NCBI RefSeq assembly: GCF_020886055.1
Contig: NZ_AP025184.1
Span: 620,001-684,000, forward strand
DNA: 64,000 bases
Direction: 5' to 3'
Source of the DNA: Flavobacterium ammoniigenes
Lineage (GTDB): Bacteria > Bacteroidota > Bacteroidia > Flavobacteriales > Flavobacteriaceae
Position 1 is the stretch's first letter, and each line of letters begins with the position of its first letter. A program made the position numbers and the translations under genes. The notes beneath the pieces are model-generated. The model saw only the letters and a program-made list of their open reading frames with translations. It did no database searches and had not been told where the DNA came from. Of this stretch, positions 42,336-52,416 are shown piece after piece.

Positions 42336-44207
42336 TTATTTCGCTATATAACTATTATTATCCAATTTCACATCTGCCATTAAACCGCTTGGATCAAGAG
42401 TAATTTTTTTAATGCTTGCTTTAGGTTTTGAAACACTAAATTCAAAAGTAGGATAGGCCCATGCCCAATCGTTTAAAACGGTTCTTTTAATGGCAGGAGT
42501 TGGGTTTTCTTTTTCAAAACTCATCATACGCAATGGGATATAGAAACTTTCTGTTGTGCCGTCGGTATATTCTATTAAAACGTCCATTGGCATTGGCATT
42601 CTACCGATTCGCTCTAGCGTTACCGTAGTTGCAGCTGCATTGTCTTTTACTTCTTTAATTCCGTAATCAATAGTGTTGGTTGTTTCAGTCCAATCTAACA
42701 GGTACCAATCTAAATTAGCGCCAGTAACACGCTCTGCAGAGCGTTTAATGTCATTTGGAGTTGGGTGTTTGAATTTAAAATCAGCATAGTATTTTTTCAA
42801 CGTTTTAAGTAAATTCTCTTTTCCAATAACATAGATTAATTGAGACAAGAACAATTCGCCTTTGCTGTAGGAAGTGATACTATATACTCTATTTTCATCA
42901 AAACGATCAGCATGTGTTCCTTGGGGCTGTTCTTTTCCAGAATTAGCCAACCAATTGTAACCTTTATAAGCTCCACCATATGGATTTTCTACTTTTTTAT
43001 CGGCAATTTCATTTAAACCATAATCTTCTAAAAATGAAGTGAAACCTTCGTCCATCCAGCCGTGTTTGGATTCGTTAGAAGCCAATACATGTTGGAACCA
43101 AGAATGCGCCATTTCATGAGCTGTAACCCCTAACAAACCATCCCAATCACCTTGCCCTAAAATCAACGTACACATGGCATATTCCATTCCGCCATCGCCG
43201 CCTTGAATAACAGAATATTGTTGGTAGGGATAATTTCCAACGGTTTTGTTGTACACCTCCATCAACTGCACTGTTTTTGGCTGAAGGTTTTTCCAGTTTT
43301 GAATGTACTTCGGATTGTTTTTGTACAAAAAGTGAATGTCTACATTATTGGGCCCTTTCGCCACGTCGTGAATGTACTCTTTGTCGGCTGCCCAAGTAAA
43401 ATCGTGTACCATCGGCGCCACAAAATGCCAAGTAAGCGTTTTGTTTTTCTTCGGATGAACTACCGTAATACCTGCGTCTTGGTAACCGTGACCAATTTCG
43501 TTTTTGTTTTGTAAATAGCCTGAACCTCCCAAAATATAGTTGGAATCAATGTTTATTTTCACATCAAAATTTCCCCAAACACCATGAAATTCTCTGGCGA
43601 TATAAGGATCAGCGTGCCAACCTTCAAAATCGAATTCGGCTAATTTTGGATACCATTGCGCCATGGATAATTCCACTCCTTCGGCGTTATTTCTTCCAGA
43701 ACGGCGAATTTGAATCGGAACTTGACCGTCAAAATCCAAGCTAAAAGTAGTTTTGGAATTTGGCAAAATGGGCTTAGCCAAAGTCACTTCTAATACTGTT
43801 CCTACTTCTTTTGCCAGAGCAGTTTGCCCGTCCTGTTTGAAATTAGAAATATGTAAATATCCAATTTCATTCGGTTTTAGGTTTTTGATGCGGCTCTCTT
43901 TCACTTCGGTTTCGCCTACTTTGACTTTGTGCACCATTCTTCCGTCAGGATCTTTAATACTCTGGATACGCGCATCCATTTCGCTGCCCGGTTGAAAGGC
44001 ATTATTGTACAAATGGTAATACACTTTTCGCAAGGTGTCTGGCGAATTATTAGTATACACCAATTCTTGTTTTCCTTTGTATTGATAGGTTTTGACATCC
44101 ATTTTCACGTCCATTTTATAATCGACATGTTGTTGCCAATAGGAAGTGTTTTGTGCGATTCCAGTTACTCCAAAAGAAAAAGCAGCGATTAAAAAGAGAT
44201 TCTTCAT
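42336..44207 (-). CDS. Secreted M1 family aminopeptidase
   Basis: 623 residues with a signal peptide (NLFLIAAFSFGVTGIAQ). The zinc site is HEMAHSWFQH (364-368 for the HExxH core) with the third ligand Glu387 in GWMDEGFTSFLE. The substrate-binding GAMEN-like stretch is GGMEYAM (about 339-345). A Zn-dependent aminopeptidase exported to the periplasm or outside, probably for peptide use. No T9SS C-terminal domain is apparent. First gene of the M1-DoxX-SnoaL unit, 57 bp after the S8 peptidase gene and its terminator. Confidence 0.93.
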   Translation of the reverse strand: MKNLFLIAAFSFGVTGIAQNTSYWQQHVDYKMDVKMDVKTYQYKGKQELVYTNNSPDTLRKVYYHLYNNAFQPGSEMDARIQSIKDPDGRMVHKVKVGETEVKESRIKNLKPNEIGYLHISNFKQDGQTALAKEVGTVLEVTLAKPILPNSKTTFSLDFDGQVPIQIRRSGRNNAEGVELSMAQWYPKLAEFDFEGWHADPYIAREFHGVWGNFDVKINIDSNYILGGSGYLQNKNEIGHGYQDAGITVVHPKKNKTLTWHFVAPMVHDFTWAADKEYIHDVAKGPNNVDIHFLYKNNPKYIQNWKNLQPKTVQLMEVYNKTVGNYPYQQYSVIQGGDGGMEYAMCTLILGQGDWDGLLGVTAHEMAHSWFQHVLASNESKHGWMDEGFTSFLEDYGLNEIADKKVENPYGGAYKGYNWLANSGKEQPQGTHADRFDENRVYSITSYSKGELFLSQLIYVIGKENLLKTLKKYYADFKFKHPTPNDIKRSAERVTGANLDWYLLDWTETTNTIDYGIKEVKDNAAATTVTLERIGRMPMPMDVLIEYTDGTTESFYIPLRMMSFEKENPTPAIKRTVLNDWAWAYPTFEFSVSKPKASIKKITLDPSGLMADVKLDNNSYIAK

Positions 44208-44213
44208 GGTATA

Positions 44214-44243
44214 AAATAAAAAAGGAAGGGCTTATACCCTTCC
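44214..44243 (-). terminator. Terminator of the S8 peptidase gene
   Basis: Stem GGAAGGG / CCCTTCC with a 6-nt loop, followed on the minus strand by T-rich TTTTTTATTTT. It overlaps the M1 leader region, so M1 needs its own start downstream of this hairpin. Confidence 0.82.
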
Positions 44244-44263
44244 GTGTTAGTTTTGTTTTCGAA

Positions 44264-45844
44264 TTATTTTTTTGACATTTTTTCAGCCATTTGTAAAGCG
44301 TTATAGGCATTTACAATTTTCCCTGATTTAGAAAGTGCTGAAAACGGACGTATATCTGCTGGTTTTCCACCCACAATAACATCGCTCTCAATAGCAACTC
44401 CTGAATCCATTAAAATGTGTTTCACTTGTTTAGCGGTTAATTTTGGATAATAAGAACGGATCAAAGCAGCTACTCCAGCTACGTTTGGTGCGGCCATTGA
44501 GGTTCCTTGTAAAAAGCTGTAGGTGTTTTTCGGGGTTGTAGCATAGATTTTTACTCCAGGTGCAAAAACATCTACGTTGATTTTTCCAATATTCGAAAAG
44601 CGCGCTACTAATTTGTTTCCATTTTCAAAGTTCAAAGCACCGACAGTGATCATATTGTCAGCAAATTCGGTTATTTTATCGTCTGAATCATTTGGAAAGT
44701 TATCATTATAATCAATGTCTTTGGCGTCATTTCCAGCAGCGTGAACAATTAATACGTCTTTCTTTTCGGCATATTTAATCGCATCATACACCCATTGTTT
44801 TTGAGGTGAAAATGGTTTTCCAAAACTACCGTTGATTACTTTAGCTCCATTGTCTACAGCATATCGAATTCCCAACGCGATGTCTTTGTCATACTCGTCA
44901 CCATCTGGAACAGCACGAACCGTTAAAATTTGAACATTAGAAGCAATTCCGTCTCCACCCATATTGTTATTGCGAACTTGAGCCACAATTCCCGCAACGT
45001 GTGTTCCGTGTCTTGCTTCTTCTTTGTCAGGTCCAAAAACAATATTATTTCCATATTTAATGTCGGTTATGTCATTTGGATTATCACCTACTACTTTACG
45101 GTAATCCGTTTTGAGATTGTCACCATTTAGCAAGGCATTAAAATCATCCAATTGTTTTTGCACCGCTTCTTTCAATTCCGAAACAGGCATTCCATAAGAC
45201 AGCATTTTTTGCATGTCAGCTTTGCTTTTTTGTAGTGCTGGATCAGTAGAAGTAATTGCGTTTACTTCTTCAACACTATAGCTTGACTTTCCTAATTGTT
45301 TACTTATAGCGGCATCACCTTCGGCAATTGTTGCCAACATTTGTTCTAAACGTGATTTTCCTTGAGCAGCTTCTGCTACTTTTTTATCGTTCATCGCTTT
45401 AGCGGCCAAATAGGTTTTTTCGTCCACCAACGATTTGTCTTTGATAATACGTTCGTATTCTACATTTTCCTTAGTGATGTTTCCCAAGAAATTCCATCCA
45501 TGAATATCATCGATATAGCCGTTTTTGTCATCGTCAATTCCGTTTCCGGCAATCTCTTTTTTATTAGTCCAGACTACTGATTTTAAGTCGTCGTGTTCAA
45601 TATCTACCCCCGAATCAACAATCCCAACAATAACGGTAACTCCCTTTTTACCTTTCAATAATTCGGCATAGGCTTTATCTACGCTCATTCCAGGAATCGT
45701 GTCTTTGGCTAAATCCAAATGACTCCATCGGTTCAATTCAGTTGCTGTAAGTTTTGCTTTTTTAGTAAGTGTTTGAGCTGTAGTCGAAAATGACAAACCA
45801 GCCATCACAACAAGTGATAATAGAGAAATATTTATTTTTTTCAT
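44264..45844 (-). CDS. Secreted S8 family serine peptidase (subtilase)
   Basis: 526 residues with a signal peptide (ISLLSLVVMAGLSFSTTAQ). Catalytic triad: Asp77 in VDSGVD, His279 in RHGTHVAG and Ser449 in GTSMAAP, with the oxyanion Asn in HAAGND (about 369-373). About 130 residues (125-255) of charged helical sequence are inserted between the Asp and His elements. Predicted to hydrolyse proteins outside the inner membrane. No propeptide-inhibitor or sorting domain is obvious. Confidence 0.95.
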   Translation of the reverse strand: MKKINISLLSLVVMAGLSFSTTAQTLTKKAKLTATELNRWSHLDLAKDTIPGMSVDKAYAELLKGKKGVTVIVGIVDSGVDIEHDDLKSVVWTNKKEIAGNGIDDDKNGYIDDIHGWNFLGNITKENVEYERIIKDKSLVDEKTYLAAKAMNDKKVAEAAQGKSRLEQMLATIAEGDAAISKQLGKSSYSVEEVNAITSTDPALQKSKADMQKMLSYGMPVSELKEAVQKQLDDFNALLNGDNLKTDYRKVVGDNPNDITDIKYGNNIVFGPDKEEARHGTHVAGIVAQVRNNNMGGDGIASNVQILTVRAVPDGDEYDKDIALGIRYAVDNGAKVINGSFGKPFSPQKQWVYDAIKYAEKKDVLIVHAAGNDAKDIDYNDNFPNDSDDKITEFADNMITVGALNFENGNKLVARFSNIGKINVDVFAPGVKIYATTPKNTYSFLQGTSMAAPNVAGVAALIRSYYPKLTAKQVKHILMDSGVAIESDVIVGGKPADIRPFSALSKSGKIVNAYNALQMAEKMSKK

Positions 45845-45867
45845 CGAATTGGTTTTTAATGATTATT

Positions 45868-45875
45868 CAAAAATA
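45868..45875 (-). promoter_or_regulatory. -7 promoter element of the S8 peptidase
   Basis: TATTTTTG on the minus strand, 24 nt before the ATG; the nearest TTG is too close at 13 nt spacing. Confidence 0.35.
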
Positions 45876-45891
45876 CTTTTATTTTGGGCAA

Positions 45892-45908
45892 TTAATCGTA
45901 ACGATTAA
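45892..45908. promoter_or_regulatory. Inverted repeat before the S8 peptidase promoter
   Basis: TTAATCG, TAA, CGATTAA: a perfect 7-bp palindrome 16 nt upstream of the -7 element and 2 nt after the MBL stop. A possible operator; no T-run supports a terminator. Confidence 0.4.
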
Positions 45909-45910
45909 CT

Positions 45911-46771
45911 TTATTTTAATATTTCGTCAGCAGAAAACGTATCTTTTAAACGAACGCCTCTTTCTGTTTTTTCCACCCTAATAATTTCGTTGTGCGCGTC
46001 ATGTTGTAAGAACAAATAGTAATTGTTTTCGGCTGCCGCATTCATAAACTTTGTTTTTTCAGGCATCGTTAATAAAGGTCGGGTGTCATAGCCCATAACA
46101 TAAGGAATTGGAATGTGTCCGGCTGTCGCCAATAAATCAGCACAAAAAACAATGGTTTTGTCTTGGTATTGGATGTGTGGAATCATTTGTTTTTCGGTAT
46201 GACCATCCACAAATAGAATTCCAAAACCCAATTCCGATTTTACTAAATAGTCGTCTTCTGGTCTTTGTACAAATCGAAGTTGGCCACTCTCTTGCATCGG
46301 GATAATGTTTTCCTTTAAGAAAGATGCTTTTTCTCTCACATTGGGTTCTGTTGCCCATTGCCAATGCTTTTCATTACTCCAGAAAACAGCGTTTTTAAAT
46401 GCAGGTTCGTAGCCAGTTCGGTCCTTGTTCCACTGAATACTTCCGCCGCAATGATCAAAATGCAAGTGGGTCATAAAAACATCGGTAATATCATCTCGGT
46501 GAAAACCGTATTTTGCCAAGGACTTGTCTAACGAATGTGTCCCCCAAAGCGAATAATAACCAAAAAATTTATCGGATTGTTTATTACCCATTCCGGTATC
46601 AATCAAAATTAATCGATTCCCATCTTCAATTAATAAACAACGCGCGGCAATATCAATCAAATTGTTGTCATCTGCGGGATTGGTTTTGTTCCAAATGGAT
46701 TTGGGCACCACGCCAAACATAGCGCCGCCATCGAGTTTAAAATTGCCAGTTTCTATAGGGTATAATTTCAT
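45911..46771 (-). CDS. Metallo-beta-lactamase fold hydrolase
   Basis: 286 residues. Two-metal site THLHFDHCGG (HxHxDH, about 106-115), a later His in DGHTEKQMIPH (about 191-201) and LFLQHDAHNE near the C-terminus. The layout resembles the quorum-quenching lactonase-like and glyoxalase-like MBL hydrolases. No signal peptide. Substrate unknown. It diverges from sufA. Confidence 0.85.
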   Translation of the reverse strand: MKLYPIETGNFKLDGGAMFGVVPKSIWNKTNPADDNNLIDIAARCLLIEDGNRLILIDTGMGNKQSDKFFGYYSLWGTHSLDKSLAKYGFHRDDITDVFMTHLHFDHCGGSIQWNKDRTGYEPAFKNAVFWSNEKHWQWATEPNVREKASFLKENIIPMQESGQLRFVQRPEDDYLVKSELGFGILFVDGHTEKQMIPHIQYQDKTIVFCADLLATAGHIPIPYVMGYDTRPLLTMPEKTKFMNAAAENNYYLFLQHDAHNEIIRVEKTERGVRLKDTFSADEILK

Positions 46772-46897
46772 CGATTTTTGAATTAAAACAGCTGCAAATT
46801 ACTAAATAGTTTGATTCCAATTCTTGAAATCAATTTTTTCTATACTAAGATTAGTTATAAAAATTTGAATGCGCATGGCATTTACTTTAAAAGGTAT

Positions 46898-46905
46898 TAT
46901 CTTTG
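46898..46905 (+). promoter_or_regulatory. -7 promoter element of the suf operon
   Basis: TATCTTTG; followed at 46911-46919 by TATTTAGAA, which is the left arm of the palindrome at the sufS promoter. The -33 TTG is not clear. Confidence 0.5.
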
Positions 46906-46945
46906 CGCTTTATTTAGAAAAAATAAAAATAACAAAATTCAACAC

Positions 46946-47275
46946 ATGATTAAAGTTTCAGATACTGCCAGTAAAAGGATCATCGACATGATGAACGAAG
47001 ACGGTTTTGATGCTGCCCAAGATTACGTTCGTGTGGGCGTGAAAAGCGGTGGTTGTTCGGGCTTGTCTTATGAATTGAAATTCGATAAAGAACTTACCGA
47101 AAACGACAAAGTTTTTGAAGACAATAATGTAAAGATTGCCGTAGAGAAAAAATCATTTTTGTACTTAGCAGGAACGATTTTAGAATTTTCGGGCGGTTTA
47201 AACGGAAAAGGATTTGTGTTTAACAATCCGAACGCAAGTAGAACTTGTGGATGCGGAGAATCTTTTTCTTTATAA
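46946..47275 (+). CDS. sufA: A-type Fe-S carrier SufA
   Basis: 109 residues from ATG 46946. A-type carrier that accepts an Fe-S cluster from SufBCD and hands it to apoproteins. Conserved cysteines in KSGGCSGLSY (Cys near residue 35) and RTCGCGESF (near 101-103). A 45-codon upstream extension is open but covers the promoter. First gene of the suf run. Confidence 0.95.
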   Translation: MIKVSDTASKRIIDMMNEDGFDAAQDYVRVGVKSGGCSGLSYELKFDKELTENDKVFEDNNVKIAVEKKSFLYLAGTILEFSGGLNGKGFVFNNPNASRTCGCGESFSL

Positions 47276-47309
47276 AAACCCCTCAAGGGTTTCAACCCAA
47301 ACAAGGGTT
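47276..47309 (+). other. Tandem short hairpins between sufA and sufB
   Basis: AAACCC, CTCAA, GGGTTT (47276-47292) then AACCC, AAACAA, GGGTT (47294-47309). The inner arms GGGTTT and AACCC could pair with each other instead, so alternative folds exist. No T-run follows. Confidence 0.4.
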
Positions 47310-47324
47310 AAACGATAAAAAATT

Positions 47325-48773
47325 ATGAGTAAATATACTGAAGACGATTTAAAAATCGAACTCGAAAACAAGGAGTACGAGTACGGATTTTATACTGAAC
47401 TTGATTCGGAAACTTTTCCGATCGGTTTAAATGAAGATATCGTTCGTGCTATTTCTAAGAAAAAAGAAGAGCCGCAATGGATGACCGATTGGCGTATTGA
47501 GGCCTTTCGCGCTTGGGAGCAAATGGAAGAACCTGAATGGGCTAATGTACATTATGAAAAACCTGACTTTCAAGCTATTTCGTATTATTCGGCACCCAAA
47601 AAAGCAGATCCAAACAAAACATTAGACGATGTCGATCCAGAATTGTTGGCGATGTACAAAAAGCTAGGGATCTCAGTCGATGAACAAAAAATGATGAACA
47701 ATGTGGCGATGGATATTGTAGTAGACTCTGTTTCAGTAGCTACCACTTTTAAGAAAACATTGGCCGAAAAAGGCATCATCTTCATGAGTATTTCTGAAGC
47801 GATTCGCGAATACCCAGACTTGGTTCAAAAATATTTAGGCACAATAGTTCCGCAAAAAGATAATTATTATGCCGCGTTGAATTCGGCTGTATTTTCAGAC
47901 GGCTCGTTCTGCTACATTCCGAAAGGAGTGAAATGTCCAATGGAATTGTCTACCTATTTCCGAATCAATCAAGCTGGAACAGGACAATTTGAACGTACGC
48001 TTTTAGTGGCTGATGCAGGTAGTTATGTGAGTTACTTGGAAGGATGTACGGCACCAAGTCGTGACGAAAATCAACTGCACGCAGCGGTAGTTGAATTAAT
48101 TGCCATGGAAGATGCTGAGATCAAATATTCTACCGTTCAAAATTGGTATCCTGGAAATAAAGAAGGTAAAGGAGGGGTGTATAATTTTGTGACTAAAAGA
48201 GGTTTGTGCGAGAAAAACGCTAAAATTTCATGGACACAAGTAGAAACCGGTTCGGCAGTAACCTGGAAATATCCTTCTGTAGTTTTAAAAGGCGACAATT
48301 CGGTAGGCGAATTTTATTCGATAGCTGTTACCAATAATTTCCAACAAGCCGATACTGGAACCAAGATGATCCATCTAGGTAAAAACACCAAATCGACAAT
48401 TATTTCTAAAGGAATTTCGGCTGGTAAATCACAAAACAGTTACCGCGGATTGGTTCAAATTAGCCCTAGAGCTGATAATGCGCGTAACTTTTCTCAATGC
48501 GATTCATTGTTGATGGGAAATAGTTGTGGCGCACATACTTTTCCATATATCGAAAGCAAAAACCCAACCGCTAAAATAGAACACGAAGCGACGACCAGTA
48601 AAATTGGCGAAGACCAAGTATTTTATTGCAATCAACGTGGAATTCCAACAGAGAAAGCCATTGCGTTAATAGTAAACGGATTTAGTAAAGATGTGTTGAA
48701 CAAGTTGCCAATGGAATTTGCTGTTGAAGCACAAAAATTACTAGAAATTTCGCTTGAAGGAAGCGTAGGATAA
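47325..48773 (+). CDS. sufB: Fe-S cluster assembly scaffold subunit SufB
   Basis: 482 residues, the larger scaffold of SufBC2D, a right-handed beta-helix protein that assembles clusters on a conserved Cys. Conserved stretches include [46 protein letters not shown] and [20 protein letters not shown] (about 388-407). Normal length. 49 bp after sufA and 45 bp before sufC. Confidence 0.98.
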   Translation: MSKYTEDDLKIELENKEYEYGFYTELDSETFPIGLNEDIVRAISKKKEEPQWMTDWRIEAFRAWEQMEEPEWANVHYEKPDFQAISYYSAPKKADPNKTLDDVDPELLAMYKKLGISVDEQKMMNNVAMDIVVDSVSVATTFKKTLAEKGIIFMSISEAIREYPDLVQKYLGTIVPQKDNYYAALNSAVFSDGSFCYIPKGVKCPMELSTYFRINQAGTGQFERTLLVADAGSYVSYLEGCTAPSRDENQLHAAVVELIAMEDAEIKYSTVQNWYPGNKEGKGGVYNFVTKRGLCEKNAKISWTQVETGSAVTWKYPSVVLKGDNSVGEFYSIAVTNNFQQADTGTKMIHLGKNTKSTIISKGISAGKSQNSYRGLVQISPRADNARNFSQCDSLLMGNSCGAHTFPYIESKNPTAKIEHEATTSKIGEDQVFYCNQRGIPTEKAIALIVNGFSKDVLNKLPMEFAVEAQKLLEISLEGSVG

Positions 48774-48818
48774 CTGATATAAATCTTAATACCAAACGGT
48801 TTAAAATAAAAGAATAAA

Positions 48819-49568
48819 ATGTTAAAAATTAGCAATTTACACGCTTCAATCGGCGATAAAGAAATATTAAAAGGAATCAATCTTGAAGTAAAAGCAGGAG
48901 AAGTACACGCGATTATGGGACCTAACGGTGCCGGAAAATCCACTTTATCTTCTATCATTGCTGGAAACGAAAATTACGAAGTAACCGAAGGGGACATTGT
49001 TTTGGCGGGTGAAGATTTAGCCGATTTAGCTCCTGAAGAAAGAGCGCACAAAGGCGTATTCTTGTCGTTCCAATATCCAGTAGAAATTCCAGGAGTTTCG
49101 GTGACCAATTTCATCAAAACAGCCATCAATGAAAAACGCAAAGCTAACGGTCAAGACGAAATGCCCGCTAACGAAATGTTGAAATTGATTCGTGAAAAAT
49201 CAGAATTGTTAGAAATGGACAGAAAGTTTTTGTCACGTTCTTTAAACGAAGGTTTTTCGGGAGGAGAAAAGAAACGTAACGAGATATTTCAAATGGCGAT
49301 GTTGGAACCTAAAATTGCTATTTTGGATGAAACCGATTCTGGTTTGGATATCGATGCCCTACGAATTGTTGCTAATGGGGTTAACAAATTGAAAAACGAA
49401 AACAACGCGGTTTTAGTGATTACACACTACCAACGTTTGTTAGACTATATTGTTCCTGATTTTGTTCACGTATTGATGGACGGAAAAATCGTAAAATCAG
49501 GTACTGCAGCTTTGGCTTTGGAACTAGAAGAAAAAGGATACGACTGGATTAAGGAAGAATTAGTTTAA
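48819..49568 (+). CDS. sufC: Fe-S cluster assembly ATPase SufC
   Basis: 249 residues, ABC-type ATPase that drives conformational change of SufB-SufD. Walker [10 protein letters not shown] (about 34-42), signature [17 protein letters not shown] (about 143-159, with the SufC-type SGGEKKR), Walker [17 protein letters not shown] and switch His in VITHYQRL. Standard length. Confidence 0.98.
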   Translation: MLKISNLHASIGDKEILKGINLEVKAGEVHAIMGPNGAGKSTLSSIIAGNENYEVTEGDIVLAGEDLADLAPEERAHKGVFLSFQYPVEIPGVSVTNFIKTAINEKRKANGQDEMPANEMLKLIREKSELLEMDRKFLSRSLNEGFSGGEKKRNEIFQMAMLEPKIAILDETDSGLDIDALRIVANGVNKLKNENNAVLVITHYQRLLDYIVPDFVHVLMDGKIVKSGTAALALELEEKGYDWIKEELV

Positions 49569-49608
49569 ACTATTTTTTGGTTTCCGTTGCCCAACGGACG
49601 ACCGACAA

Positions 49609-50940
49609 ATGACAACCAAAAAAATGGAATTAAAAGAAAAATTACTATCGTCTTTTATGGCTTTTGAAGCGCGAGTGGATGTTCAAACAGAACTTCACGA
49701 CATGCGTACGGCAGCGATAAAAAACTTTGAACATAAAGGTTTCCCAACCAAGAAAGACGAAGCGTGGAAATACACCTCACTGAATACCATTCTAAAAAAA
49801 GACTTTAGTGTATTCCCTAAAAATGAAGCGACTATAGAATTCAAAGACGTAAAAAAATACTTTTTACACGAAATTGACACTCACAAAGTTGTCTTTATTG
49901 ACGGCGTTTTTGCTTCAAATTTATCTTCTACCACACATGACGGAATTGATGTTTGTTTGATGTCTTCGGCATTGACTAAACCCAAATACAAAATGGTGAT
50001 TGATACGTATTTCAATCAAATTGCAAACAAAGACGAAAGTTTGACTTCTTTGAATACGGCTTTCGCCAATGAAGGAGCGTATATCAACATTCCGAAAAGC
50101 AAAGTGGCGGACAAGCCGATTGAGATTATGTATTTCTCTACCGGATCTGAAGCGGCGCTTTTGGTTCAACCAAGAAACTTGGTAATTGTAGGCGAAAACT
50201 CGCATGTTCAAATCATTGAAAGGCACCAATGTCTGAATGAAAATGCTGTACTGACCAATTCGGTTACCGAGATTTTTGCCCAAAAAAGAGCGATTGTGGA
50301 TTATTACAAAATCCAAAACGACGCATTGGAAGCCAACTTGATTGACAACACCTATGTGTCTCAAAAACAAGAAAGCCACGTTTCGGTACAAACTTTTTCT
50401 TTTGGAGGAAACTTGACTCGAAACAATTTGAACTTTTATCATTTTGGTGAACGCTTGACGAGTACTTTAAACGGAATTACGATTATTGGCGACAAGCAAC
50501 ATGTAGATCATTATACTTTGGTACATCACGCACAACCGAATTGCGAAAGTTTCCAAGATTACAAAGGCATATTTTCTGACCGTTCGACAGGGGTGTTTAA
50601 CGGAAAAGTTTATGTAGAAAAAGAAGCGCAAAAAACTAATGCTTTCCAAAAAAGCAATAATATTTTATTGAGCGACAAGGCCACAATTAATGCGAAACCA
50701 CAATTAGAGATTTTTGCAGATGATGTGAAATGTTCTCATGGTTGTACGGTGGGTCAATTGGACGAAACCGCTTTATTTTATATGCAACAACGCGGTATCC
50801 CAAAGAAAGAAGCTAAAGCCTTATTGATGTATGCGTTTTCTAATGCCGTAATTGAAAACATCAAAATTCCGGAATTAAAAAACCGAATCACCGCTATTAT
50901 TGCTACTAAATTAGGAGTGAAATTAGGGTTTGATTTGTAG
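49609..50940 (+). CDS. sufD: Fe-S cluster assembly scaffold subunit SufD
   Basis: 443 residues (438 if the second ATG at 49624 is used). Paralogue of SufB that pairs with it. N-terminal helical part (KDEAWKYTSLNTILKKDF), beta-helix core and the C-terminal motif CSHGCTVGQLDETALFYMQQRGIPKKEAKALL (about 377-408). A hairpin (TCCGTTG / CAACGGA, 49583-49598) lies in the sufC-sufD gap. A strong terminator follows, so the first suf transcript ends here. Confidence 0.95.
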   Translation: MTTKKMELKEKLLSSFMAFEARVDVQTELHDMRTAAIKNFEHKGFPTKKDEAWKYTSLNTILKKDFSVFPKNEATIEFKDVKKYFLHEIDTHKVVFIDGVFASNLSSTTHDGIDVCLMSSALTKPKYKMVIDTYFNQIANKDESLTSLNTAFANEGAYINIPKSKVADKPIEIMYFSTGSEAALLVQPRNLVIVGENSHVQIIERHQCLNENAVLTNSVTEIFAQKRAIVDYYKIQNDALEANLIDNTYVSQKQESHVSVQTFSFGGNLTRNNLNFYHFGERLTSTLNGITIIGDKQHVDHYTLVHHAQPNCESFQDYKGIFSDRSTGVFNGKVYVEKEAQKTNAFQKSNNILLSDKATINAKPQLEIFADDVKCSHGCTVGQLDETALFYMQQRGIPKKEAKALLMYAFSNAVIENIKIPELKNRITAIIATKLGVKLGFDL

Positions 50941-50962
50941 TAAATAAAATTTTTTTAATAGT

Positions 50963-50999
50963 AAAAGAGCGCAATGTAATATACGTCGCGCTCTTTTTT
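50963..50999. terminator. Bidirectional terminator between sufD and the serine hydrolase
   Basis: Stem AAAAGAGCGC / GCGCTCTTTT, continued in the loop by ATGTA / TACGT. It serves sufD (plus) and the hydrolase gene (minus). Confidence 0.85.
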
Positions 51000-51002
51000 A
51001 TT

Positions 51003-52349
51003 TTACTTTTTGATGCTGCGAACAATTCCGCCCAGCAAACCATTAAAATCAAATTCAGGATCTTCCTTGAGTCCCATCCTAACGATAACTAAATCATGAC
51101 TCGGGAATATTGCGACCATTTGTCCTTGAAAACCACTGGCGAAATACAAATCCTTTGGCGCATCCGGAAAACGCCCACTGGAATTCAGCCAAAATTGACC
51201 TCCGTATTGTCCGTTGGATGTATTAGTTGGTGTGGCAACATATTTTGCCCAACTGGGTTTAAAAAGTTGTTCTCCGCGCCAATTGCCTTGGTGCAAATAC
51301 AACAAACCAAACTTTGCCCAATCGCGTGTGGTTGCCCATCCGTAAGACGATCCTACATAATTGCCTGCCATATCAGTTTCTACTAACATCGAGTGCATCC
51401 CAATTTTATCAATTAAGGCCGAATACCAAAAATCCAAGTATTCTTGATGGGTTTTGAACTGTTTTCTCAAAATGCCCGAAAGCAAATTAGTAGTTCCCGA
51501 CGAATAGTTCCAATGCGCATTGGGCTGGAAAGCCAATGGTTTTTCGAGTTGCGAACGCGTCATGTCTTCGGCTTGAAACAACATGGTAGTCACATCTGAA
51601 ATCGCTCCGTAATCTTCGTTCCATTCCAATCCGGAATTCATGTGCAATAAATCGTTGGTGGTGATTTTTTTGCGCTCGTCTTTTGCCCATTCCGGAATAG
51701 GAGCGGCTTGGTAAATGTTGTATTTCCCTTGTTTTTCCAGAATTCCAAAAAGAGTAGCTGTAATACTTTTAGTCATGGACCATCCTAAAATTTTACTGTT
51801 TTTTGTAAATCCCGTATCGTATTGCTCGGCAATAATTTTGTCTTTATAAATTACAATAACAGAACGCGTACGTTTGTTTTTTTGTCCTTTTTGGTCAAAA
51901 GCGTTGGCTACAGTTTGGTTCAATTGGTTGTAATCAATATTGGAAAAAACCGTGTCTTTTTGTTCGGCATCACCGTAAGGATAAACCAAGTTAACTTTTG
52001 ATCGATCTCTTTTTGGAACCAAATACGGTTTTGAAGTATCAAAATCATCGTTGATTAAAGTGGCGCCCAAACCTTCACGATAAATGGCTTTGCGTTCTTT
52101 TAAACCTTTAACCGAAGCTGTAACAAACAGACCCGCATCGTCAATGGTGTTTTGAGCCAAATCGATGAGGTCAATATCGTTGTCGCCTTGTTCAATCATT
52201 TGTTGTGAACGATGGTCTATAAAATGCCCAGAAGCAATACTTTTAGCGGAGAAACCTGAAATTAAATCGAGTTTTGGATAGGTGGTAAAGCCAAAATACA
52301 ACAGCCCGATAACTGCTGCAATACCAATTAATTGTACTACTTTTTTCAT
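51003..52349 (-). CDS. Beta-lactamase-family serine hydrolase (class C type)
   Basis: 448 residues from Met 52349. A membrane-anchor or signal helix (VVQLIGIAAVIGLLYFGF), then the beta-lactamase/penicillin-binding fold: SxxK as WSMTKSITATLFG (about 192-204), WNYSSGTTNLLSG as the Y-x-N-type motif, and a C-terminal YFASGFQGQMVAI. Likely an esterase, peptidase or PBP-like enzyme in the periplasm. It lies inverted between sufD and sufS with a terminator on one side and a GC-richer block on the other, so it interrupts the suf gene set. Confidence 0.88.
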   Translation of the reverse strand: MKKVVQLIGIAAVIGLLYFGFTTYPKLDLISGFSAKSIASGHFIDHRSQQMIEQGDNDIDLIDLAQNTIDDAGLFVTASVKGLKERKAIYREGLGATLINDDFDTSKPYLVPKRDRSKVNLVYPYGDAEQKDTVFSNIDYNQLNQTVANAFDQKGQKNKRTRSVIVIYKDKIIAEQYDTGFTKNSKILGWSMTKSITATLFGILEKQGKYNIYQAAPIPEWAKDERKKITTNDLLHMNSGLEWNEDYGAISDVTTMLFQAEDMTRSQLEKPLAFQPNAHWNYSSGTTNLLSGILRKQFKTHQEYLDFWYSALIDKIGMHSMLVETDMAGNYVGSSYGWATTRDWAKFGLLYLHQGNWRGEQLFKPSWAKYVATPTNTSNGQYGGQFWLNSSGRFPDAPKDLYFASGFQGQMVAIFPSHDLVIVRMGLKEDPEFDFNGLLGGIVRSIKK

Positions 52350-52416
52350 TTGGACTAATTTGAAATTCATGCAATGTAAATAAAAATTGGGAATTATTTC
52401 CAACCGAAAAAGTAGT

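Noticed and set aside
46811..46945. 45-codon N-terminal extension of sufA
   Set aside because: The region contains the -7 box TATCTTTG and a regulatory half-site, and A-type carriers are about 110 residues.
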